From: a virus
IMG/VR virus record: IMGVR_UViG_3300042691_048515
Coordinates: 1-35,130 of that record
DNA length: 35,130 nt
Direction: 5' to 3' (one strand)
Within the stretch, counting starts at the first letter, position 1, and each line of letters begins with the position of its first letter. The position numbers and the translations under genes were made by a program. The notes below the pieces were generated by a model, which was not told where the DNA came from, made no database searches, and was given only the letters and a program-made list of their open reading frames with translations. Of this stretch, positions 23,149 through 30,433 are shown piece after piece.

Positions 23149-23169
23149 CCCCCGACCAAGCGTCGGGGG
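23149..23169 (+). terminator. Hairpin after the glycosyltransferase gene
   Basis: CCCCCGAC/GTCGGGGG is an 8-bp perfect stem with loop CAAGC, in the 158-bp gap between the glycosyltransferase and the exported-protein gene. No T-run follows. The remainder of the gap holds only a strong ribosome binding site near 23225. Confidence 0.5.
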
Positions 23170-23236
23170 GCCCGCGTGCGGCGGTGACAATCGTCGACCC
23201 GCACAGATTTTTCCTGTTTCTCTGGAGGGACTTGCG

Positions 23237-23683
23237 ATGCGAACTGCGTTGTGGATGTGGGGGGTGTTGTGTGTGTCACTGCTGCCGCAGGGTGTGCGGG
23301 GGCAGACAGTCGATCAGCCGGCGCTGGTGCAGCAGTACGATCAGGCGGCGGCGGCGCACAACGCCGCGATTGATGTGCTGATCGATCTGGCGCAGAAATC
23401 GGCCGATCCCGAGTTCCGGAAAATCATCGCCCGGGGCAGTGACGCGATTGCGGCGGGATCTGAGTCGCTCGGCTCGGCCCGGGTCAACGTGCAGGCGGCG
23501 GGGACGACGGCCGGTATTTACGCCCAGGCGGTGCGGGACGGACGAATTGCCGACGCGCGAGCCGCCGCCAGCCTGTGGAGCAAACAGGCGACTGTCGCCC
23601 GCGATCACCTGCAGGTCTGGGGGCAAGAGCTGTCGAAAGCCCAAACCGCGATTGAAGCGGCCCGCCGCTGGTTGATGCTGTAG
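23237..23683 (+). CDS. Exported helical protein of unknown function
   Basis: This 148-residue protein starts with a signal peptide: MRTALWMW, core GVLCVSLLPQG, and likely cleavage after VRG before QTVD. The mature part is almost entirely helical, with Ala-rich heptads (DQAAAAHNAAIDVLIDLAQK, ARAAASLWSKQATVARDHLQ). It would act in the periplasm or on the cell surface. A strong GGAGGG precedes ATG 23237; the longer upstream frame is rejected. It may be an envelope-remodelling or superinfection-exclusion factor, but no motif shows which. Confidence 0.75.
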   Translation: MRTALWMWGVLCVSLLPQGVRGQTVDQPALVQQYDQAAAAHNAAIDVLIDLAQKSADPEFRKIIARGSDAIAAGSESLGSARVNVQAAGTTAGIYAQAVRDGRIADARAAASLWSKQATVARDHLQVWGQELSKAQTAIEAARRWLML

Positions 23684-23708
23684 GACGAAAACCTCTCGCG
23701 AGGCAGGT

Positions 23709-23781
23709 GGGTCGGGGTGGTGGCACCAGATCGCAGACACGACGGCTGCGGTCGCGGCGGGTTCGACTCCCGCCCGATTCA
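23709..23781 (+). tRNA. tRNA-like 73-nt cloverleaf, non-canonical
   Basis: The 73 bases fold as a cloverleaf. The acceptor is 7 bp (GGGTCGG/CCGATTC, two G-U). The D-like arm is 3 bp (TGG/CCA, 5-base loop). The central stem is 8 bp (GATCGCAG/CTGCGGTC) with the 9-base loop ACACGACGG. The T arm is textbook (GCGGG-TTCGACT-CCCGC), and A73 is the discriminator. Length and T arm match a real tRNA. However, the anticodon loop has nine bases and no U33, the D loop lacks GG, and CCA is not encoded. It is either a decayed or divergent tRNA, or a tRNA mimic. The amino acid cannot be assigned. Confidence 0.42.
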
Positions 23782-23845
23782 ATCCCCGGTGGCGTGGAAG
23801 CGCCGGGGGGCATCCGGTCCATGTTGGCCCGGCGTTTTTGCGAAC

Positions 23846-23883
23846 CGTCGCCCCGGGGGCCACACTGCACTCCCGGGGCGGCG
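23846..23883 (+). other. Strong GC hairpin in the leader of the small-gene operon
   Basis: CGTCGCCCCGGG at 23846-23857 pairs with CCCGGGGCGGCG at 23872-23883 over 12 positions, one a G-T pair, with a 14-base loop. A second hairpin (CCCCGG/CCGGGG) lies near 23790. They separate the tRNA-like element from the next gene. Terminator, processing site or leader structure are all possible; no T-tract follows. Confidence 0.5.
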
Positions 23884-23911
23884 ATGCAAGTACCCCCAAA
23901 GGAAGTCGCCC

Positions 23912-24118
23912 ATGAACGCGTGGTGGTGGTGTCTTGTGGCAATCGGCACGCAGCTCGTCGGCTGTGTGGTCTGGTGGCGTCTGCGGCGGAACACTCCGCC
24001 GGACGCGACGAACGCCAGCGGCAAGCGTCTGCCGCTGCCCTGGTATTACGACCCGTGTCTGGGGCAGTATCTCCCCGACGAAGACCTGCACCAGACCCGG
24101 AGCGGCGACGATGACTAA
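23912..24118 (+). CDS. Small single-span membrane protein
   Basis: This 68-residue protein begins MNAWWWCLVAIGTQLVGCVV with WW at the membrane edge, a clear membrane segment (3-22), then a basic stop-transfer RLRR and a soluble tail with LPWYYDPCLGQYLPDEDLHQ. It would anchor in the inner membrane. AAAGGAAG is the ribosome binding site. It is the first gene of the rightward operon after the structured region and overlaps the next start by eight bases. Confidence 0.7.
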   Translation: MNAWWWCLVAIGTQLVGCVVWWRLRRNTPPDATNASGKRLPLPWYYDPCLGQYLPDEDLHQTRSGDDD

Positions 24119-24881
24119 CCGCACCGCCCGGGCTCTGTCGATCCACAAACGCAAAAAGGAATCGCGTCACCCCGGCTCGTGTCGCCCGCGGCGGCTCACG
24201 GGAGTGGTCGTGCTCTCCGGAAAGGCCGCCATGCTCCCCGTGCTGAACCGTTCGCCCCAAACCTCGCAGATCCGACTGCATGACGTGGAGATTCAGGCGG
24301 GCCTGCGGGATGCCAAGTGTGAGTTGCGGCGCCCGCTGCGGCTGCTGCACGACGTCGGCGAAATCGAGGATCTGCGCGACGTCGACGGCGACGGGCAGCT
24401 CTGGCAGTTCCGCCGCCAGTTCAGCACCGACACGACCGACTACCGGCTCACCCGTGAGGCGTTGGTGTCGCGCTGCCCGTACGGGGTCCCCGGAAGTTTT
24501 CTGACCGTCAGCGAGGCGTGGTGCTGGGACGAGGAGACCCAGTCGGTGATCTACCGGGCCGACCACCTGACGACGACGCAGCGGGCCGATCTGCACCGCC
24601 GCGGGATGACTTGGAAAACAAACACCCCGCCTCCGCAGCCGAACCGGCTGGTGTATCAGATCGTCGACTGCTGGATCGACCACCTGCAGCCGATGACACC
24701 GTTGCAACTGCGGAACGAGGGCTGGCTCGACAACCGGATCAAAAACCCGAAACCGCTCGAGTTGCTGCACATCCGGCAGGCGTTCGCCAACCACTGGGAC
24801 CGCTCGACCCTGCAGGAATCGTCGCAGTGGCGGCACAACCCGCTGGTGTGGGTGCTCTCGCTGCAACGGGTGTCCCGATGA
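24111..24881 (+). CDS. Phage protein with YGxPGxxLxVxExW motif
   Basis: This 256-residue soluble protein has a basic N-terminus. Its core YGVPGSFLTVSEAWCWDEET (about 124-143) is followed by VIYRADH, resembling the conserved CPYGKPGDRLWVRETW...YRADG signature of a widespread uncharacterised phage family. That family's second signature, ITLEVTxVRVERLQDI, appears here as RLVYQIVDCWIDHLQPMT. Such proteins are often near ASCH proteins in phage genomes, and an ASCH protein is present here at 3006-3455. The function is unknown. ATG 24111 overlaps the upstream gene. Confidence 0.75.
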   Translation: MTNRTARALSIHKRKKESRHPGSCRPRRLTGVVVLSGKAAMLPVLNRSPQTSQIRLHDVEIQAGLRDAKCELRRPLRLLHDVGEIEDLRDVDGDGQLWQFRRQFSTDTTDYRLTREALVSRCPYGVPGSFLTVSEAWCWDEETQSVIYRADHLTTTQRADLHRRGMTWKTNTPPPQPNRLVYQIVDCWIDHLQPMTPLQLRNEGWLDNRIKNPKPLELLHIRQAFANHWDRSTLQESSQWRHNPLVWVLSLQRVSR

Positions 24882-25432
24882 GCGGCCAGTTTGTGTTCAA
24901 ACGGATCCGCACCAGTTCGCCTCCGGGCGCAGTGACCTTGCGGCAGCAATTTCCCGTCCTGTGGAATTTGCTGACCGACGAGCAGCACCGGCTGCAGCGG
25001 CGGGCGTATGGGCTGTGGAACACCGACGATTGCCGGCTGGCGGCGGCGGTCGTCGTGCAGTTTCACGACAGCCCGGGCGGGTGCCGGATCTGGCTGACCA
25101 AACTGACGGTGGCACGGCACCAGCAACACGCCGTCGAAGAGGTCGAAACGCTGGTCCTGCGGGGCCTGCAGGCCGAGGTCAGCAAATGGCAGGTACCGCT
25201 TTTGGTGCTGTCGATTCCCGAGTACACCGATTTTCTGCGTGGTCTGGGGTTTGTCGCGTGGCGGCTGCACCGGGCGGTCGCGGTTCCGGCCACCCATCTG
25301 CCTCCGCAGCCTGGCCCGATCAATCCCCCGACGCCCAACGACACGACCACCGAGACCAGCGCCCCGCCGCGGATCAGCGACTGCTGGGCGATGCTGTGGA
25401 TGCCCCCGGAACCGGAACTACAGGACAATTGA
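24878..25432 (+). CDS. Hypothetical protein, weakly GNAT-like
   Basis: This 184-residue protein begins MSGQFVFKRIRTSSPPGAVT. The arrangement of LAAAVVVQFHDSP, RIWLTKLTVARHQQHAVEEV, VPLLVLSIPEYTDFLRGLGF has the rhythm of a GNAT acetyltransferase (central strand, acetyl-CoA helix, terminal fold helix before LGF). The pyrophosphate loop is not convincing, so acetyl-CoA binding cannot be claimed. The C-terminus is proline/threonine-rich. ATGA overlap couples it to the gene before. Confidence 0.6.
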   Translation: MSGQFVFKRIRTSSPPGAVTLRQQFPVLWNLLTDEQHRLQRRAYGLWNTDDCRLAAAVVVQFHDSPGGCRIWLTKLTVARHQQHAVEEVETLVLRGLQAEVSKWQVPLLVLSIPEYTDFLRGLGFVAWRLHRAVAVPATHLPPQPGPINPPTPNDTTTETSAPPRISDCWAMLWMPPEPELQDN

Positions 25433-25433
25433 A

Positions 25434-26093
25434 ATGCCACCTCGCTGCCGTACCGCCGAAAAAATGCTGGACCCGTCGGAAAAAGTCTGGTCGACGCTGC
25501 GTTGTCTGGAATATCAGTTGGAGGCCCACGAAGCCCGCTTCCATCGTGACGGCGACGTGAACTGGCAGGCCATCCGCCACATGATCATGGTGGCCCAGCA
25601 CGAAGCCCGCACAACTGGTGCGGCATTGCGGCGGGCCTGGACCGACGAAGACGCAGTCGGGGATGACTTGGCACAAATCAAACTGCAGTTGCGGGAGACC
25701 GAGCAGGAATTGCAGCGGCTGCGGCAGGTCCATCTGGAATCTCAGTCGGAGGAACTGCAAGCGGCCCGGTCCGAGATTGTCAAACTCCGAAAACAGCAGG
25801 ACCAAACGCAGGCCGAAAATGCCGGGTTCACCGAGAACCACCGGTTGCTGCAAAACTTCGCAAAATCCGTGAGGCAGACTTGCCAGATGGAGGTCACAGA
25901 CCACCAGTTTGTTCAATTGGTTGCCGCTGCTATGCACCAATACGATGCGTTGTATTGGATGCTGCTGTCCCAAAATACCAGTTTTGCCGCAACTGAATTG
26001 ACCAACTCACAGACAACTCCGAACAGCCACCCGGCTCCGGTTACCGAACCCCTCGACGACAGCACCGGGGCTGACGGCCCGGGGCAGTCGTAA
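25434..26093 (+). CDS. Coiled-coil hypothetical protein
   Basis: This 219-residue protein starts MPPRCRTAEKMLDPSEKVWS, with a long coiled coil over about 78-130 (LAQIKLQLRETEQELQRLRQ, EIVKLRKQQDQTQ) and a more hydrophobic C-terminal part (AAAMHQYDALYWMLLSQNTS). AGGA precedes ATG 25434. The helical, Gln-rich composition suggests oligomerisation, but the role is unknown. Confidence 0.72.
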   Translation: MPPRCRTAEKMLDPSEKVWSTLRCLEYQLEAHEARFHRDGDVNWQAIRHMIMVAQHEARTTGAALRRAWTDEDAVGDDLAQIKLQLRETEQELQRLRQVHLESQSEELQAARSEIVKLRKQQDQTQAENAGFTENHRLLQNFAKSVRQTCQMEVTDHQFVQLVAAAMHQYDALYWMLLSQNTSFAATELTNSQTTPNSHPAPVTEPLDDSTGADGPGQS

Positions 26094-26146
26094 TCCGTCG
26101 CGACCGTCCGGTTCCTGATCCCGTTTCCCCCTGCCGAAAGTTCGCC

Positions 26147-27271
26147 ATGACTGACCCGACTGCCCCGAGCTACACCGCCCAGGCCCTGCGGACCGAGAGC
26201 CCGATCACCCCCGCGCTGCAGACGCGGCTGCAGCAGCAGGCCCGGCTGGTGCACGCCGTGCTGGGGCTGCAGACCGAGGCGGGGGAACTCGCCGACCCGG
26301 TCAAGAAACACATCTACTACGGCCGCCCGCTCGACCCGGTCAACCTGCGGGAGGAGATCGGGGACTGTCTGTGGTATCTGGCGGTCGCCTGCGACGCGCT
26401 GGGGACGACCCTCGAGGCCGAGCAGGCCCGCAACCTGGCCAAACTGCGAGCCCGCTATCCCCACGTGTTCACCGCCGAGGCCGCCCACGTGCGGGACCTC
26501 GACCGCGAGCGGCAGGTGTTGGAGGGGAATGACCTCGGCACGCTGCTGGAACAATCCCAACGAGTCGTCAGTGATGCGTTTTCAGAAGTGAACTCTCTGC
26601 GGCAGCAACTCGACGCGGCCCGGGCCGAGATCGAGACGCTGCGGCAGGAACTCGCCAGCGCCAAGCGGGCCGCATCCGACGAATTTACCGAGCGGCAGGT
26701 GCTGACGGTCGAGCAGCAGCAGGACGCGGCGATCTGGCAGCAGCAGTTGGACGCGGCCAGAGCCGAGATCGAGACGCTGAAAGGCGCGATGGCGGCCGAC
26801 GACAAACGGCTGCGAGACGCAGAGCAAAGGGTCTGGCCCGGTATGACGTGGGGTTGTGATTCTCCGGACAAGATGGCCGACGCGATCCTGCACCTGCGGA
26901 AGCAACTCGCGGAACAACAGGCCGAGACCATCGACGTGCGACGGCCACGCAACAATGAGACTGACCGACTCAACGCAACGAATGCCGTTTCTGTGCAGCA
27001 ACGCGACGAGATTGCCTACCTGCGGACCAGACTCGACGAAGAGCGGTCTGTCAGTGCTGGAGTGCGGGAGAAACTCACGGCCGCAGAGGCAGCGGTGACT
27101 CTCCAGCGTGCGGGGATCGAGCGGCTGCAGGCGTTCGTCGGCATGGTTCGGGAACTGTTGGCAACTCCGCTCGCTCAAATTTCCTACGACGACATGTCTG
27201 TTGTGCGAGCGGAATTCGCAGCACTCGACGATGAGCCCACCCCGGTGGCCAAGCCGGAGGGCGGGAAGTGA
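26147..27271 (+). CDS. MazG-like nucleotide pyrophosphohydrolase fused to a long coiled coil
   Basis: This 374-residue protein. Residues ~20-110 form a MazG-type all-alpha NTP-pyrophosphatase: GLQTEAGELADPVKKHIYYG with E44xxE47, and LREEIGDCLWYLAVACDALG with E70xxD73, the metal-binding pattern. MazG enzymes clear noncanonical or alarmone nucleotides (for example ppGpp) or feed nucleotide modification pathways. From ~115 to ~340 is a heptad-rich region, including a near-repeat (QQLDAARAEIETLRQELAS, then the same opening followed by KGAMAADD). Typical phage MazG proteins are ~100-150 residues, so the coiled-coil extension is unusual and may make a large oligomer or scaffold it to another factor. 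Confidence 0.85.
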   Translation: MTDPTAPSYTAQALRTESPITPALQTRLQQQARLVHAVLGLQTEAGELADPVKKHIYYGRPLDPVNLREEIGDCLWYLAVACDALGTTLEAEQARNLAKLRARYPHVFTAEAAHVRDLDRERQVLEGNDLGTLLEQSQRVVSDAFSEVNSLRQQLDAARAEIETLRQELASAKRAASDEFTERQVLTVEQQQDAAIWQQQLDAARAEIETLKGAMAADDKRLRDAEQRVWPGMTWGCDSPDKMADAILHLRKQLAEQQAETIDVRRPRNNETDRLNATNAVSVQQRDEIAYLRTRLDEERSVSAGVREKLTAAEAAVTLQRAGIERLQAFVGMVRELLATPLAQISYDDMSVVRAEFAALDDEPTPVAKPEGGK

Positions 27272-27507
27272 GCAAGCCCTCACAGCACAGCCCGGGGCCG
27301 TGGACGTACGACGGAGAATCTGTCTGGGATGCGGACAATTGCTATGTGTGTTCCCGAGTGACTCCGGGAAATGGTCGCGTGATCGCAGCAGCCCCCGACA
27401 TGCTGCGGCTGCTCCGCGTCCTGACCAGCAACGGCACCCACGAGGAGGGCGAGGCGGCCCACGACGAAGCCGAGGCTCTCATCGCCAGACTGGACGGTCG
27501 CAAATGA
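27268..27507 (+). CDS. Small phage protein, HSPGPW...AAAPDML family
   Basis: This 79-residue protein has the signature SQHSPGPWTYDGESVWDADN followed by VIAAAPDMLRLLRVL and a short acidic helix. The motif pair TPGPW plus AxAPDLL is very common in small uncharacterised phage proteins. GTG 27268 overlaps the MazG stop. No enzyme activity is indicated. Confidence 0.8.
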   Translation: MSKPSQHSPGPWTYDGESVWDADNCYVCSRVTPGNGRVIAAAPDMLRLLRVLTSNGTHEEGEAAHDEAEALIARLDGRK

Positions 27508-27809
27508 AGACTGAGACCATCAACGGCGTCGAGATCTGCCGGACGATGGGAAACAACCCCGACGATCCGCCAGAGCAGCATTCGACCGGCAAGCCAACAG
27601 TCTGGTGGAGGATGAACACGGAATGGTTTGCGGTCGAGCTTCCGATTGAGGAGGTGCGCGAACGCTGCCGCGACTGCGGCCGATCGTTCCCAGAGTTTTA
27701 CATGCACTTGTGGAACTTGGATCGTCAGAGGCGGGCGAACTGTGAAGCAACTCTTAACAGTTCAGGTGTCAAGGAATCCTTGACCACTCAGGCGGAGGGC
27801 GGGCAGTGA
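27504..27809 (+). CDS. Small hypothetical protein
   Basis: This 101-residue protein starts MKTETINGVEICRTMGNNPD, contains KPTVWWRMNTEWFAVELPIE, and has a CRDCGRSF segment that could be half a zinc site. The C-terminal part is polar. ATGA overlap with the preceding gene supports ATG 27504. The frame differs from the long ORF through the region, whose upstream part is a shadow of the MazG gene. Confidence 0.7.
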   Translation: MKTETINGVEICRTMGNNPDDPPEQHSTGKPTVWWRMNTEWFAVELPIEEVRERCRDCGRSFPEFYMHLWNLDRQRRANCEATLNSSGVKESLTTQAEGGQ

Positions 27810-28096
27810 GCACGAACAAGAGGCGCGGTGTCCGGCGTGTTGTGCCGAACATCGCCAAGGCCCGCGTGGTCAAGCAAACGCAATTCGACCGGCAGTTGGT
27901 GCGCATTGAGCAACTCGTACAGCAATTCCACGAGTTGATCGAACAGCCGCAGCAGTCGCCAGAGGACCGCGAGGCCATTCAGATCAATCTGTGGAACATC
28001 CGACTGCGACATCTTTATGAGGCTGTGCACTCGCTCAAATGGGCGATGAAAAAAGCCCAGATGCAAGCGTTTCCGCTGGGGGCAAACGGACCATGA
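27806..28096 (+). CDS. Small basic helical protein
   Basis: This 96-residue protein is very basic at the N-terminus (TNKRRGVRRVVPNIAKARVV), then helical: LVRIEQLVQQFHELIEQ and IRLRHLYEAVHSLKWAMKK. It could bind nucleic acid. GTG 27806 is coupled to the upstream stop. No family is recognised. Confidence 0.7.
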   Translation: MSTNKRRGVRRVVPNIAKARVVKQTQFDRQLVRIEQLVQQFHELIEQPQQSPEDREAIQINLWNIRLRHLYEAVHSLKWAMKKAQMQAFPLGANGP

Positions 28097-28413
28097 GCCA
28101 CCAGAAAACCCTGTTCCCCGACCCAGAGCCCGAGCGACACGGACCAATCAGCGAGCCTCTCGATCCGAACGTGATGTACGGCACACTGGAGGACGACTAC
28201 GACGAAGCGTTCTGGAAACTAAGCGATCCGCCAAACATCACGTTCAGCGACATTTCGCCGCCGGAGCCAGCACCCGAGGATCTGCCGTTTGGGATTGCCG
28301 CCTACGTGCAGGAACTCTACGAAAACTGGCGACCGCAGATGGGCGAGACGCTGGCCATGAGGCGGGTGTATCGGATCGCGAACGACTACCAGCAGGTCGA
28401 GGTGCCCCAATGA
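28093..28413 (+). CDS. Small acidic hypothetical protein
   Basis: This 106-residue protein has many Asp, Glu and Pro (DPEPERHGPISEPLDP, LEDDYDEAFWKLSDPP) and a C-terminal helix. ATG 28093 overlaps the preceding stop (ATGA). Its composition contrasts with the basic protein before it, so the two might pair. No motif is present. Confidence 0.68.
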   Translation: MSHQKTLFPDPEPERHGPISEPLDPNVMYGTLEDDYDEAFWKLSDPPNITFSDISPPEPAPEDLPFGIAAYVQELYENWRPQMGETLAMRRVYRIANDYQQVEVPQ

Positions 28414-28661
28414 CCGAGCCGCAAATCATCAGCCCTGACCAGTGGGTGGTCACCGGCCGCGACGCCAACCACCGCCGGACCTGGTCGGTCACCGTCCGGG
28501 CCAGCACGCTGGAGAACGCCAAGCGGGTTGCCTGGCAGAATCCGGGTCGCCCCGCGTGGGTCTCGATTCACACCCTGCTGGCCGAGCCGGCGACCGTCCG
28601 CAACGATCCGCTGCTGCGGGTGATGCTCCGCGACGGGTTCGCCCGGGAGGTGCCGTCGTGA
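28410..28661 (+). CDS. Small hypothetical protein
   Basis: This 83-residue protein contains WVVTGRDANHRRTWSVTVRA, then a helix with TLENAKRVAWQNPGR and a short basic end. It resembles a compact alpha/beta protein but has no known motif. Starts and stops overlap its neighbours on both sides. Confidence 0.68.
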   Translation: MTEPQIISPDQWVVTGRDANHRRTWSVTVRASTLENAKRVAWQNPGRPAWVSIHTLLAEPATVRNDPLLRVMLRDGFAREVPS

Positions 28662-28954
28662 CGCCCGAACAACGTGAGCTGAGTGCGATGCTGTTCCTGC
28701 TGTTTATCGTTTGCGCTGTGATGGTCGCGGCCATCGTGAGTTACCGGGTCGACATGCACCATGCGGACGAGCGGAAACGGAAATTCGAGGAGGACCTGCA
28801 GCGGATGGACGCCGAAAACCGGGTTCGCCGCGAACAGCGGTGGGCCGAAGAACGCCAGCAATGGAAGCAGTGGCGGGAGGAGGCCCGCGAGTTGTCGGAG
28901 CGGAACCGGGTCGCCCTGGCCCACATGATCCAGAAACGGGAGGGCCGCCCATGA
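28658..28954 (+). CDS. Membrane-anchored coiled-coil protein (spanin-like or similar)
   Basis: This 98-residue protein has an N-terminal membrane segment, MLFLLFIVCAVMVAAIVSY, starting about residue 11. A long charged helix rich in Arg, Glu, Gln and Trp follows. One N-terminal membrane anchor plus a coiled coil is the layout of inner-membrane spanins (Rz-type). No partner lipoprotein is seen, and it lies outside the later candidate lysis region, so spanin is only one possibility. GTG 28658 overlaps the stop before it. Confidence 0.62.
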   Translation: MTPEQRELSAMLFLLFIVCAVMVAAIVSYRVDMHHADERKRKFEEDLQRMDAENRVRREQRWAEERQQWKQWREEARELSERNRVALAHMIQKREGRP

Positions 28955-29277
28955 GCGTCACCCTGACCACCAACGGCCGGATCGACGGGTGCCGCACGGC
29001 CCACATCCTCTTGGGCCGCCTATTGGGATCGGCGATCGAAAACGGGCCGTGGATCATGTTTGAGCGGGAAATGAGTTGGACCGCCCACAACATCCTGCCA
29101 CAGGAACGCGAGAGCATTCCTGCCGGTGCGATTGCGGAGACGTATGAGGTCATCAAGCGGGTGCCGGGCTGTCTGCCGGAAATCGGGTTCGTGCTGGTGC
29201 TGAACCAGATTCCCACATTGGTCTCCCCGCCCGTCTGCGAGTGGGACCAACCCGATCCCCCTGGGGGTGAAGGGTGA
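28951..29277 (+). CDS. Small hypothetical protein
   Basis: This 108-residue soluble protein starts MSVTLTTNGRIDGCRTAHIL, includes IMFEREMSWTAHNILPQERE, and ends in a Pro/Gly-rich tail. Its fold is mixed; no family is recognised. ATG 28951 overlaps the upstream stop (ATGA), with GGGAGGG before it. Confidence 0.66.
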   Translation: MSVTLTTNGRIDGCRTAHILLGRLLGSAIENGPWIMFEREMSWTAHNILPQERESIPAGAIAETYEVIKRVPGCLPEIGFVLVLNQIPTLVSPPVCEWDQPDPPGGEG

Positions 29278-29552
29278 GCAACCAGAACCGCACCGGGCAG
29301 TCGTGTCCGCTGTGTCACCTGCGGATCGTGCTGTTCCAGCTCGACCACGCCCCCGAGTGTCCCCTGCTGACCTGGTCGCAGGCCCTGACCCTGACCGCTC
29401 TGCGGCGACTTGCCCGCGTGCTGCTGGTGCAGTTGCTCCCCGTGACCCGCGGCCACGCTCCGAGCTGCGGCGACTGCGGCCGCTACAACCGCCGTCGCGG
29501 CCTGAATGTTCCCCCGACCGAACCCCCGTTCCGGATGTTCCACGAGGACTGA
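29274..29552 (+). CDS. Small protein with two Cys pairs (zinc-ribbon-like)
   Basis: This 92-residue protein has CPLCH near the N-terminus and CGDCGR about 55 residues later, a spacing compatible with a split zinc site. A Leu-rich middle (LTALRRLARVLLVQLL) lies between. GTG 29274 and the TGATG junction with the next gene indicate coupling. It may be an accessory or regulatory protein; the function is unknown. Confidence 0.68.
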   Translation: MSNQNRTGQSCPLCHLRIVLFQLDHAPECPLLTWSQALTLTALRRLARVLLVQLLPVTRGHAPSCGDCGRYNRRRGLNVPPTEPPFRMFHED

Positions 29553-30433
29553 TGCCCGCCCCCACAAAAATCGTCTGCCTGTGTCCCACCTACTGCCGGC
29601 CGTGGCACGTCTCGTCCAGTGTCGGCCAATGGTTGCAGCAGACCCACCCGGCCGAGGAACGCTGGCTGCTGATCGGTGACGACGCCGACGCCCTGGGGGG
29701 TCTGAGCACCGCCCGCCTGCGGGACGCGATCAAGGGACAGGGCTTCTCCGCCGAGGTGGCGGGCCGGGTGTGGCACCACAAGTTCCACTCGGCGTTCACC
29801 CTGCCGCACAAATACAACGCCATGGCGCAGTACGCCCTGACGTTTGTCTGCCCCGACGCGGATCTGCTCGTCGTCTGGGAGGACGACGACACCTACCTGC
29901 CCGGTCACCTGGCCCAGATCGCTCGGGCGTGGAACCTGCGGAATCGTCCGGCGACCTGGTGGGGCCACCCCGAGCGGGTCTGGTCCGACTACACGCTGAC
30001 ACTGCAGGACGAGCCCGCCGCCGGCCGGTTTCATGCGGCGCTGGCCTTGTCGGTTGAGCTGTGGCACCAGAGCCCGTGGGTGGAAACCGCCGACGGGAAT
30101 TTCGACCAGCAGTTTTTGTCAGCTCTCGCCCGGCAGACGCCGCGGTCCCGGTACGACCTTTCGACGGGGAAAAACATCTGGTGGTCGACCCCGTCGTACG
30201 TGTTCCGCTGGCACACCCAGACGCCGCACGGGCAGGCGTTCATGCCCGACCACGGCCGCAACTGGCAGTCGGCCGCCAAACAGGCGTTGCGGGCCGAATT
30301 TGCGGCCCGGATGGGGGCCTGGGACTGCACGGCCCTCGTCGATGGGCTGAGCGCCAAACACATTGCCACCGCGACTGAACTGGGCAAACACCCCGTGTCG
30401 CGGCCAATTCCTGTCACCCCGGGGCCGCAGTGA
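29552..30433 (+). CDS. Second family 2-like glycosyltransferase
   Basis: This 293-residue protein. The N-terminal Rossmann-like strand KIVCLCPTYCRPWHV is followed by LLIGDDADALGG. The segment LLVVWEDDDTYLPGHL carries the DxD metal motif at about 111-113, and FDQQFLSALARQTPRSRYDL follows. This layout fits a GT2-like transferase. It has no zinc segment, unlike the first one. It sits just upstream of the integrase and overlaps it by four bases. A glycan acceptor (DNA base, tail protein or host surface) is not indicated by the sequence alone. Confidence 0.78.
   Translation: MPAPTKIVCLCPTYCRPWHVSSSVGQWLQQTHPAEERWLLIGDDADALGGLSTARLRDAIKGQGFSAEVAGRVWHHKFHSAFTLPHKYNAMAQYALTFVCPDADLLVVWEDDDTYLPGHLAQIARAWNLRNRPATWWGHPERVWSDYTLTLQDEPAAGRFHAALALSVELWHQSPWVETADGNFDQQFLSALARQTPRSRYDLSTGKNIWWSTPSYVFRWHTQTPHGQAFMPDHGRNWQSAAKQALRAEFAARMGAWDCTALVDGLSAKHIATATELGKHPVSRPIPVTPGPQ

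Noticed and set aside
23709-23781. A normal elongator tRNA with an assignable anticodon
   Set aside because: The loop has nine bases without U33 and the D arm is not canonical, so no anticodon can be assigned; kept only as tRNA-like.
23757-23790. The tRNA-like 3' end as the phage attachment site
   Set aside because: It is far from the integrase (30430) and the element appears as a whole cloverleaf rather than a 3' fragment. Possible but unsupported without a host junction.
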